Below are positions 1-6,377 of a stretch of DNA of 11,570 bases, in pieces. The notes under the pieces are model-generated. The model did no database searches and had not been told where the DNA came from. It was given only the letters and a program-made list of their open reading frames with translations. Numbering within the stretch: position 1 is the stretch's first letter; each line of letters opens with the position of its first letter. The translations under genes and the position numbers were made by a program. This stretch comes from CBFFRJ01 sp965644225 (GTDB lineage Bacteria; Pseudomonadota; Gammaproteobacteria; Enterobacterales; Enterobacteriaceae), in NCBI RefSeq assembly GCF_965644225.1, contig NZ_CBFFRJ010000149.1, positions 1-11,570 of the forward strand, read 5' to 3'.

Positions 1-11
1 CCATAAATTAA

Positions 12-49
12 CCTGCTTTTGATGTTGGATTGAACATATCAAAATCAGG
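12..49 (-). terminator. Imperfect stem-loop downstream of the ABC transporter operon
   Basis: Positions 12-26 pair with 33-49 around a 6-base loop, with one mismatch (16/45) and a two-base bulge (37-38). It starts about 30 bases after the ATPase stop codon. On the minus strand the stem is followed by a short T-rich stretch (TTAATTT) and not a clean T-run, so it may be a weak terminator or a 3'-end stabilising hairpin. The rest of the first 80 bases holds nothing I recognise. Confidence 0.4.
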
Positions 50-80
50 CAATTACACAATTTTATGTACAGGCTCTATA

Positions 81-842
81 TTAACGGCTCGACTGCAAAA
101 ACTGTCTTACACGATCGGAATCCGGATTGGTGAAGAACTTCTCCGGCGGCGCTTTTTCAATCAACAGCCCTTTTTCTAAAAACACCACTTCATCAGATAC
201 CTGGCGGGCGAAGTCCATCTCATGGGTTACCACCACCATGGTGTAACCTTCGGCGGCGAGATTTTTCATCACCCCGAGGACTTCATTCACCAGCTCCGGG
301 TCCAGCGCTGAGGTTGGCTCATCGAACAGAATCACTTCCGGCGACATCGCCAGCGAGCGGGCAATCGCCACACGCTGTTTCTGCCCACCGGAGAGCGTTA
401 TCGGGTAGACGTCGGTCTTGTGGCCCATCCCCACCTTTTCCAGCTGCTGGCGGGCAATCTCATCGGCGGCATCACGCTTCATGCCTTTAACATGCACCAG
501 CGCTTCACTGACGTTGTGCAGTACCGTTAAATGTGGCCACAGATTAAAGCTCTGAAACACCATCCCTACCCGCTCACGCACTTTAGACAGGTCTTTATGC
601 GACATCGCTTTTCCCGTCCCCTCATCCACGCCAATACGTTGCCCGCTAATACGTACTTCACCGCGATCCGGCTGCTCCAGCCAGTTCATGCAGCGCAGAA
701 GGGTTGATTTACCTGAGCCGGACGAGCCCAGGATGCTGACCACCGTGCCCTTTTCCACCGTCAGGTTGATGTCCCGCAGCACTTCAATATTATCAAACTG
801 CTTGGACAGGTTTTTAATACTCACCGCACTTGATTCAGGCAT
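81..842 (-). CDS. Polar amino-acid ABC transporter, ATP-binding protein
   Basis: This is the cytoplasmic ATPase that drives the importer encoded just upstream. The 253-residue protein has the full set of ABC motifs: Walker A GSSGSGKST at 39-47, Q-loop Gln97, signature LSGGQ at 150-154, Walker B VILFDE at 170-175, D-loop SALD at 178-181 and switch His207. Its length and the start 'IKNLSKQFDNIEVLRDINL' fit the GlnQ/HisP/ArtP group. The start ATG overlaps the end of the preceding permease gene by 8 bases (ATGCCTGA), which implies translational coupling. It is the last gene of a four-gene operon. Family assignment is firm; the transported compound is unknown, because ATPases of this group do not reveal the substrate. 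Confidence 0.93.
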   Translation of the reverse strand: MPESSAVSIKNLSKQFDNIEVLRDINLTVEKGTVVSILGSSGSGKSTLLRCMNWLEQPDRGEVRISGQRIGVDEGTGKAMSHKDLSKVRERVGMVFQSFNLWPHLTVLHNVSEALVHVKGMKRDAADEIARQQLEKVGMGHKTDVYPITLSGGQKQRVAIARSLAMSPEVILFDEPTSALDPELVNEVLGVMKNLAAEGYTMVVVTHEMDFARQVSDEVVFLEKGLLIEKAPPEKFFTNPDSDRVRQFLQSSR

Positions 843-1500
843 GGGTCATTCCTCGTTTCGCGCCATAGCGACTCAGACGTTTAATCATCAGTTCCAGCAG
901 AATGCTGATGCCCCAGTACAACGCAATCGCGACGATAAAGGCATTAAAGGGAATAAAGTAGGTTGACTGCACGCCATTCGCGGCGGCAGTTATCTCCTGA
1001 ACAGTAATAATGCACAGGAAAGCCGTGTCTTTCAGGCAAATAATCAACTGGTTGCCCATTAGCGGCAACGCCGAGGAGAATATATTAGGCAGAATGATGC
1101 GCTTAAATATTTTATAGCGCGAAAAGCCTTGAGAAACGGCAGCTTCGATATAACCCGCGGAAAATATCCTTCGCTGGCTACGTAATATTTCAAAGAAGTA
1201 AGCGCCGTGGTAAATGATTAATGCCAGAAGTCCTGCCGTCCAGGCTTCCATACTGATGCCAATTTGCGGTAATCCGTAATAAAGCAAGTAGGCCAGAATC
1301 AAAAAAGGGACGGCGCGCATAAGACTGACAAATGCAATAATTAGCCTGTCAATAATACGATTTTGGTATTCCATCACGTAACACAGGAAAATACCGATAA
1401 ATAACCCAATGACTGCTGCAATAATAAACAGCTCAAGTGTCGCCAGCAGACCGTTAAAAAAACTTTCGCGCGCTGACCAGATAATGCCCCACTGATTCAT
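835..1500 (-). CDS. Polar amino-acid ABC transporter, permease (second of pair)
   Basis: Inner-membrane subunit of the importer, of the HisM/GlnP type (221 residues). Hydrophobic segments lie near residues 18-40, 52-76, 86-104, 140-168 and 185-204. The cytoplasmic coupling (EAA) loop is at about 119-138, with core residues EAAVSQGFS and ILP. The family stretch CLKDTAFLCII is at 155-165. An AGGAGG ribosome binding site sits just before the ATG, in the 14-base gap after the preceding permease gene. The 3' end overlaps the ATPase start. It probably forms a heterodimer with the other permease, since both are complete and different in sequence. Confidence 0.9.
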   Translation of the reverse strand: MNQWGIIWSARESFFNGLLATLELFIIAAVIGLFIGIFLCYVMEYQNRIIDRLIIAFVSLMRAVPFLILAYLLYYGLPQIGISMEAWTAGLLALIIYHGAYFFEILRSQRRIFSAGYIEAAVSQGFSRYKIFKRIILPNIFSSALPLMGNQLIICLKDTAFLCIITVQEITAAANGVQSTYFIPFNAFIVAIALYWGISILLELMIKRLSRYGAKRGMTHA

Positions 1501-1514
1501 AAATCCTCCTGCTC

Positions 1515-2156
1515 TTACCGCGCCAGGCGCTTCGCTTTGCGTTCCGCCATGCTCTGGAATTTCAGTAGCAGACCAATAATCACGACATACAACAACCCCG
1601 CCGCCAGAATAGGCGACAGCGGTTCATAAGTGACTGAAGAGATACGGTTGGTGACGCGCGTCAGATCCACCACGCCAATCACCGCAATCGCCGGACTGCC
1701 CTTAATAAGGAATGACATTTCGTTAACCAGCGCAGGCAGGCTTTCTATCCACATCTGCGGCAGCATGATGTAACGAAAATAGGTCCAGCGCCGCATGCCG
1801 ACGGATTCCGCGGCTTCCCGCTGTTCACGAGGAAAATTACGAAAGGCGTTGCGCCAGATTTCGGCGTTAAATGCCGAGGTGTTTAACGTCAGCGCCACAA
1901 TCGCCGCCAGCGTTTTATCCATATTGATGCCGAGGGTCGGCAGGGACAAAAAGAGGAACAGCACCAGCGTCACCAGCGGTGTCGCGCGTGCCAGACTAAT
2001 GTAGACCACCAGAATCTGATCGACGACAGGGATTTTCATCATACGGATGAACGCAATCACCAGGCCGATCACCACCCCGAACGCGATAGCCACGCCCGAG
2101 ATCCAGAGGGTCGTCCATGCGCCTTCAATCAGTAACTGCCAGGCCATAGAATCCAT
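1515..2156 (-). CDS. Polar amino-acid ABC transporter, permease (first of pair)
   Basis: Inner-membrane subunit of the HisQ/GlnP type, 213 residues. The EAA loop is clear at about 112-133 (REAAESVGMRRW, then MLP), and the family motif ARATPLV lies near 56-62. Hydrophobic segments are near 14-38, 45-72, 82-98, 138-163 and 182-200. The chosen ATG has a strong AAGGAGG site about 4 bases upstream; an in-frame ATG three codons later is possible but spaced less well. It follows the binding-protein gene after 46 bases containing a GC-rich hairpin. It should pair with the next permease to form the membrane channel. Confidence 0.9.
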   Translation of the reverse strand: MDSMAWQLLIEGAWTTLWISGVAIAFGVVIGLVIAFIRMMKIPVVDQILVVYISLARATPLVTLVLFLFLSLPTLGINMDKTLAAIVALTLNTSAFNAEIWRNAFRNFPREQREAAESVGMRRWTYFRYIMLPQMWIESLPALVNEMSFLIKGSPAIAVIGVVDLTRVTNRISSVTYEPLSPILAAGLLYVVIIGLLLKFQSMAERKAKRLAR

Positions 2157-2177
2157 AGGCCCTCCTTTCTTTAACAG

Positions 2178-2195
2178 GCGGCGGTTGCCCGCCGC
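2178..2195 (-). other. Intercistronic GC-rich stem-loop between binding-protein and permease genes
   Basis: GCGGCGG at 2178-2184 pairs perfectly with CCGCCGC at 2189-2195 around a 4-base loop. No T-run follows on the minus strand, so it is not a classic terminator. Such hairpins after a binding-protein gene commonly protect the upstream mRNA from 3' decay and raise binding protein over membrane subunits, as in the maltose operon. That role is inferred here from position and shape. Confidence 0.5.
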
Positions 2196-2202
2196 ATTGA
2201 TC

Positions 2203-3051
2203 TTAGAAACCCGCTAACTTATGGAACTGTTCAGCATTGGTGATAGGCTCTTTCGGCATATCATAGGTTTCACCGAACCATTTTTTCTGCAACTCAGCCA
2301 GCTTGCCGGTTTCGGTCATGTGATTCATAAATTTGGTCATGTAGGCCAGTAATTCCGGGGAGTTCTTCGGAATTGGCCAGGCCATATAACCCGGGCCGGA
2401 TACCGCCAGACCTTTGGCAAAGACTTTCGGTTTCGCTTTCACCAGGTCGTTTACTGAGATAACCACGTTGATAACGTAATCCACGCGTTTGTTGGCAAGG
2501 TCGGCATAGGCTTCCGGGTAAGACTGGTACTCCACAACCGGGCCGAGTTTGCCGCCGGTTTTCTCCAGCATCGCCTTCAGCTCAGGCAGACGCGCCAGCA
2601 ATGCGCTGCCCGCCTGGACACCCACTTTTTTGCCACTGAGGTCAGCAATGGTATTTAAGGTTTTATCATCTGCGCGTTTCACAAAATAATGCTGAGCAGA
2701 AGCCCATGGCGGGGTGAAATTAAAAACGTTAAGGCGTTCGTCAGTAATAACCGCCCCGGTTAAAGCCATGTCATATTGACCGGTGGAAACGGAAGCCAGC
2801 AACCCGGTCCAGGGTAAAATACTTTGCGTGATATTAAATTTCGCGTATTTACGAAACTCATCCAGCATATCTTTGTTAAAACCATCGGTCTGACCGTTAG
2901 TCATAAAGTTAAATGGCGCATAATCATCTTCCGTCGCGACTTTCATCGTGCCGGTTTTTTCGATTTCGGGTAAATCCGCTGCGACTGCGTGTAAAGAAAA
3001 AGCCAAAGATAACATGGCTGCAAGACAATATTTGCCGAATACTTTTTTCAT
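2203..3051 (-). CDS. Periplasmic solute-binding protein of the amino-acid ABC transporter
   Basis: First gene of the importer operon; it captures the substrate in the periplasm and delivers it to the permeases. The 282-residue protein has a Sec signal peptide (MKK, a hydrophobic stretch at about 9-20, cleavage likely after AVAA at 22-25). The mature part is a family 3 binding protein: DDYAPFNF at 42-49, GFNKDMLDEF at 57-66 and TDERLNVFNF at 103-112, where Arg106 is the usual ligand-carboxylate contact. In the second lobe, VDYVINVVISVND at 190-202 lacks the Asp normally found about six residues after VD; Val196 stands there. That suggests a ligand without a standard free alpha-amino group, or a subfamily variation. 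Substrate unknown. Confidence 0.9.
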   Translation of the reverse strand: MKKVFGKYCLAAMLSLAFSLHAVAADLPEIEKTGTMKVATEDDYAPFNFMTNGQTDGFNKDMLDEFRKYAKFNITQSILPWTGLLASVSTGQYDMALTGAVITDERLNVFNFTPPWASAQHYFVKRADDKTLNTIADLSGKKVGVQAGSALLARLPELKAMLEKTGGKLGPVVEYQSYPEAYADLANKRVDYVINVVISVNDLVKAKPKVFAKGLAVSGPGYMAWPIPKNSPELLAYMTKFMNHMTETGKLAELQKKWFGETYDMPKEPITNAEQFHKLAGF

Positions 3052-3087
3052 CTCTCTACCCTTAATTAAATAGGCCAGGCCGATTCA

Positions 3088-3104
3088 TTCCAGTGGTACT
3101 GGAA
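3088..3104. promoter_or_regulatory. Perfect 17-bp inverted repeat, candidate MocR-type operator
   Basis: TTCCAGT-GGT-ACTGGAA has 7-base arms around a 3-base centre. It lies 37 bases upstream of the binding-protein start, in the intergenic region shared with the divergent MocR-like regulator gene. Position and symmetry suggest an operator for that regulator over or near the importer promoter. A related site lies at 3227-3243. I could not place a convincing -35/-10 pair for either gene. Confidence 0.45.
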
Positions 3105-3226
3105 CCGTTGCAAAAAATATGCCGAAAGCGTTTCTCGTCATCTGCGTTGTGATTGCGTTTTTACAATAGGGAGGCTTTTTACTTTCTGAATAGAGCCAGA
3201 TTTCGCCAATGTCTGTGTCAGATGTG

Positions 3227-3243
3227 CCAGAGCTGGTATGGAA
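3227..3243. promoter_or_regulatory. Second CCAG/CTGG site related to the 3088 inverted repeat
   Basis: CCAGAGCTGG (3227-3236) is a short palindrome that runs into TGGTATGGAA (3234-3243). The latter repeats the TGGTACTGGAA half of the 3088-3104 site with one base missing. It lies about 43 bases before the regulator start, so it could serve autoregulation. The spacing and partial match make this a tentative call. Confidence 0.3.
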
Positions 3244-3285
3244 TTTGCTCAATCCTGAACATGATATTTCTCCGGGGAGAGCAAG

Positions 3286-4749
3286 ATGATTCGTCACCTG
3301 ATGCATGTCAATTTCGACGGCCAGCGTGGGTTACAGGAACAGGTTCGGGAATCGCTGATTAACGCCATTCTGAGCGGCATTTTCCCGGCGCAAAACCCAC
3401 TGCCCTCCTGCCGACAGCTGGCGGGCCAGCTCAATGTTTCACGTAATACCACGGCGCTGGTGTTTGAAAGTCTGGTCAACGAAGGTTATCTGGTCAGCCG
3501 CCCCCGTAGCGGCTATTACCTGCACCCGGATTACTACAATGCCGGGCAAAATGTGTCCCAGAGTGCACCCGAATGCGAGAGTGCTGCACCACGATGGGGC
3601 AACCGCCTGCAAATCACCCCCAGCCAGCAGGAATCTATCCTCAAACCGGCCGGGTGGATGCACTACCGCTACCCCTTTATCTATGGTCAGCCCGATACCC
3701 AGCAATTTCCGCTGGCCACCTGGCGCGCAGCGGCAAACTGGCTGCACGGCGGCGTTCGCGATCCGGCCTGGGTTATCGACCATATCGATCAGGATGTCCC
3801 GATGCTGATTGAGCAGATCCGCACCCGCGTACTGCCCAAACGCGGTATCGTGGCTGCACCGGATGAAATCCTCATCACCCTGGGTTCACAAAACGCCCTC
3901 TATTTATTGACCCGTTTATTAATGTCACGTCAGACCCGCGTTGCGGTGGAGAATCCCGGCTTTCGTGAGGCGATTAATACATTCCTGCTCAGTGAGCCGC
4001 AAATTGTGCCCCACCCGGTAGATGAAGAGGGCATTGTGCTCGGAGAAACTCCCTGTGATTACTACTATGTGACGCCGGGACATCAGGTGCCGACGGGCGT
4101 CACTATGAGCAAAGCGCGGCGGGTGCAGCTGCTGGATTATGCCGCCCGCCATGATGCGGTGATTATTGAAGATGATTACGACTCGGAGAGTAATTTCACC
4201 CAAAATCCGCTGCCAGCGCTGAAAGCGAGCGACAAAAGCGGGCGCGTGATTTACGTCAGCAGCCTGTCTAAAGCCTTGTCACCCGGTCTGCGGTTGGGCT
4301 ATATGGTGGCCGCCCCGGAAATTATTGATGAAGCCCGCGCCCTGCGCCGTCTGGTCTATCGTCATCCACCCACCAACATTCAGTACCAGATGGCGCATTT
4401 TCTGGCCCAGGGCCATTACGAAACGCATTTGCGCCGCTACCACGATGATTCCGCACGGCGTTGGGACCGCCTGCACGATGCGCTACGGACCTTTTTACCC
4501 GAGTGCAAAACCTTTGGCGGCAGCGAGCATGCCAACGCGTTTTGGCTGAGTACGCCTGAGCACATCAGCACGCAACAACTGACCTGGCGTGCGGCCCATG
4601 CTGGAGTATTGATTGAGCCGGGCGCGCGACATTTTCTCGACGGCGCACCGCCGGATAATTTCTTCCGCATGGGCTTTCATGCCATCAATCCGGATGCCAT
4701 TGTGCCTGGCGTGGAGGTGCTGCGCGGTCAGCTAGCGCAGCTCAGCTAA
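3286..4749 (+). CDS. MocR-family transcriptional regulator (GntR HTH plus aminotransferase-like domain)
   Basis: A 487-residue chimeric regulator. Residues about 10-80 form a GntR-type winged helix (LPSCRQLAGQLNVSRNT at 39-55, then the wing GYLVSRPRSGYYL). Residues about 125-487 form a fold type I aminotransferase-like domain, with TPGHQVPTG at 263-271, EDDYDSE at 295-301 and the PLP lysine Lys329 in SSLSKALSPGLRLGY. Proteins of this kind (GabR, PdxR, TauR, DdlR) bind PLP and respond to an amine or amino acid instead of catalysing transamination. The ATG at 3286 has a GGGGAGA site 5 bases upstream. It diverges from the ABC importer, so it probably controls that operon and itself. Which member it is cannot be told; the effector is unknown. 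Confidence 0.9.
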   Translation: MIRHLMHVNFDGQRGLQEQVRESLINAILSGIFPAQNPLPSCRQLAGQLNVSRNTTALVFESLVNEGYLVSRPRSGYYLHPDYYNAGQNVSQSAPECESAAPRWGNRLQITPSQQESILKPAGWMHYRYPFIYGQPDTQQFPLATWRAAANWLHGGVRDPAWVIDHIDQDVPMLIEQIRTRVLPKRGIVAAPDEILITLGSQNALYLLTRLLMSRQTRVAVENPGFREAINTFLLSEPQIVPHPVDEEGIVLGETPCDYYYVTPGHQVPTGVTMSKARRVQLLDYAARHDAVIIEDDYDSESNFTQNPLPALKASDKSGRVIYVSSLSKALSPGLRLGYMVAAPEIIDEARALRRLVYRHPPTNIQYQMAHFLAQGHYETHLRRYHDDSARRWDRLHDALRTFLPECKTFGGSEHANAFWLSTPEHISTQQLTWRAAHAGVLIEPGARHFLDGAPPDNFFRMGFHAINPDAIVPGVEVLRGQLAQLS

Positions 4750-4777
4750 CCTTCAGGTCATAGCGCAAAGGCATGCC

Positions 4778-4904
4778 TTTACCCTAAATAATTCGAGTTG
4801 CATGAAGGCGGCAAGCGCATGCATCCCCTGGAACATAGATAACTATGTGACTGGGGTAAATAAGCGCAGCCAACAAAGAGGCAGCTTGAAGTATGACGGG
4901 TATA
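4778..4904. repeat. ERIC (enterobacterial repetitive intergenic consensus) element
   Basis: About 127 bp with the known ERIC layout. The ends are related inverted sequences (TTTACCC at the left, GGGTATA at the right). The ends run inward through the familiar TTCGAGTTGCA and the complement of CAGCTTGAAGTATGACG. The core reads ATCCCCTGGAACATAG-ATAA-CTATGTGACTGGGG, corresponding to the segments used as ERIC PCR primers, with a 6-bp ACATAG/CTATGT stem at the centre. It fills most of the gap between the regulator gene and ybdK. If transcribed it folds into a long hairpin that could affect ybdK mRNA. Boundaries are accurate to a few bases. Confidence 0.88.
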
Positions 4905-4941
4905 TACTTATCGGAACCTCACAAGGTAAGGATAAGTCCCT

Positions 4942-6063
4942 ATGCCGCTGCCCGATTTTCACGTTTCAGCCCCCTTCACGCTGGGCATTGAACTGGAGTT
5001 ACAGGTGGTCAATCCACCGGAGTATGACCTGAGCCAGGACTCGTCAGCGCTGATTGACGCCGTGAAATCTCAGGTGCAAGCCGGAGAGATTAAGCACGAC
5101 ATCACCGAGAGCATGCTGGAGATCGCCACCGGCATCTGTAGGGACATCGACCAGGCCGCACATCAGCTTTCCGCCATGCAGCAGATAATTTTACAGGCAG
5201 CGAACACCTGCCATGTCGGCATTTGCGGCGGCGGCACGCATCCTTTCCAGAACTGGCAGCGTCAGGAAATCAGCAACGATGAACGCTACCACCGCACGCT
5301 GGAGACGTTTGGTTATCTGATGCAACAAGCGACAGTATTTGGTCAGCATGTACATGTGGGCTGCCCTGATGGCGATGACGCCATCTATCTGCTACATGGG
5401 CTGTCGCGTTTTGTTCCGCACTTTATTGCCCTCAGTGCCGCGTCGCCCTATATGCAGCGAACCGATACCCGCTTTGCCTCATCGCGCCTGAATATCTTTT
5501 CCGCATTCCCGGACAACGGCCCGATGCCCTGGGTCAGCAACTGGCAGGAATTCACTGGGCTGTTTCGCCTTCTGAGTACCACCCGCATGGTTGAAAGCAT
5601 CAAAGATTTGCACTGGGATATTCGTCCCAGCCCCCACTTTGGCACCGTGGAAGTGCGGGTCATGGATACTCCGCTGACGTTGTCCCATGCGATCGATATG
5701 GCCGGTTTTATCCAGGCTATTGCCCACTGGTTGCTGGCCGAACGCCCTTTTAAACATCAGGCCAGCGACTATCTGCTGTACAAGTTCAATCGCTTTCAGG
5801 CCTGTCGCTTTGGCCTTGAGGGCATCATTACCAATGTGCACACCGGCGAGCAGAGCACAATTGCCGATGATATTGAACGCATGCTGGAGAAAGTCGCGCC
5901 ATGGGGTGAAAAATTGAACGCCGGCAGCGCCATCAGCGAACTGGGGCGTTTTGTGAAGCGGGGAAAAAGCGAAGCACAGCTGATGCGGGATTTTGTCGCC
6001 GACGGCGGGTCGTTGACAGGACTGGTGCAAAAACATACTGAAATATGGGCCGCTGGCCAGTAG
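4942..6063 (+). CDS. ybdK: Carboxylate-amine ligase YbdK (glutamate--cysteine ligase 2 family)
   Basis: Cytoplasmic ATP-dependent ligase of the GCS2 family, 373 residues. It closely matches E. coli YbdK (about 372) from the first residues (MPLPDFHVS, then PFTLGIELE) to the end (AQLMRDFVADGGSL). Conserved stretches are GIELELQVV at 15-23, GGGTHPF at 96-102, FGQHVHVGC at 133-141 and DIRPSPHFGTVEVRVMD at 226-242, which supply the metal, ATP and substrate site. The E. coli protein shows weak gamma-glutamylcysteine ligase activity in vitro; its physiological substrate is not established. The start is fixed by this match and a TAAGGA site about 9 bases upstream. ybdJ follows 68 bases later, as in E. 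coli. Confidence 0.96.
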   Translation: MPLPDFHVSAPFTLGIELELQVVNPPEYDLSQDSSALIDAVKSQVQAGEIKHDITESMLEIATGICRDIDQAAHQLSAMQQIILQAANTCHVGICGGGTHPFQNWQRQEISNDERYHRTLETFGYLMQQATVFGQHVHVGCPDGDDAIYLLHGLSRFVPHFIALSAASPYMQRTDTRFASSRLNIFSAFPDNGPMPWVSNWQEFTGLFRLLSTTRMVESIKDLHWDIRPSPHFGTVEVRVMDTPLTLSHAIDMAGFIQAIAHWLLAERPFKHQASDYLLYKFNRFQACRFGLEGIITNVHTGEQSTIADDIERMLEKVAPWGEKLNAGSAISELGRFVKRGKSEAQLMRDFVADGGSLTGLVQKHTEIWAAGQ

Positions 6064-6131
6064 CACGCAGGAAGATTGCACCACCGTGCGCTTTGCTGGA
6101 CAATACCGTTTTTAACAAGCGATTAACTGGT

Positions 6132-6377
6132 ATGAAGCATCCTCTGGAAACCTTAGTGACGGCAGCAGGCATTCTGCTGATGGCATTCATCTCTGTGTTG
6201 CTGCTCCCGGCCCCTTCTCCTGGGCTTTTGCGCGCACAACACATCATGGACATCTTTCACTTACAGGACTTAAACCAGCTTTATACCGTCTTGTTTTGTC
6301 TGTGGTTTCTGTTGCTTGGCACGCTTGAATTCTACCTCTTACGCTTTATCTGGCGACGCTGGTTCTCGCTGGCGTAA
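6132..6377 (+). CDS. ybdJ: Small inner-membrane protein YbdJ (DUF1158)
   Basis: An 81-residue hydrophobic protein that I recognise as YbdJ from its start MKHPLETL and its end LRFIWRRWFSLA, both shared with the E. coli protein. Two membrane segments are evident, about 9-27 (VTAAGILLMAFISVLLLP) and 47-67 (YTVLFCLWFLLLGTLEFYLL), followed by a basic tail. Function unknown. The open frame extends further upstream to 6045, but homology and the overlap with ybdK favour the ATG at 6132; no strong ribosome binding site precedes it. It probably shares a transcript with ybdK. Its last 39 bases overlap, on the opposite strand, the 3' end of the esterase gene. Confidence 0.9.
   Translation: MKHPLETLVTAAGILLMAFISVLLLPAPSPGLLRAQHIMDIFHLQDLNQLYTVLFCLWFLLLGTLEFYLLRFIWRRWFSLA

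Noticed and set aside
4767..4780. Palindrome AAAGGCATGCCTTT after the MocR-like gene as a terminator
   Set aside because: The stem is only five pairs with a 4-base loop, it lacks a T-run beyond the stem, and its end merges with the ERIC boundary.
5479..6084. Long open frame on the minus strand inside ybdK
   Set aside because: It is antisense to a well-matched conserved gene, its product has no recognisable domain, and its frame follows from ybdK codon usage.
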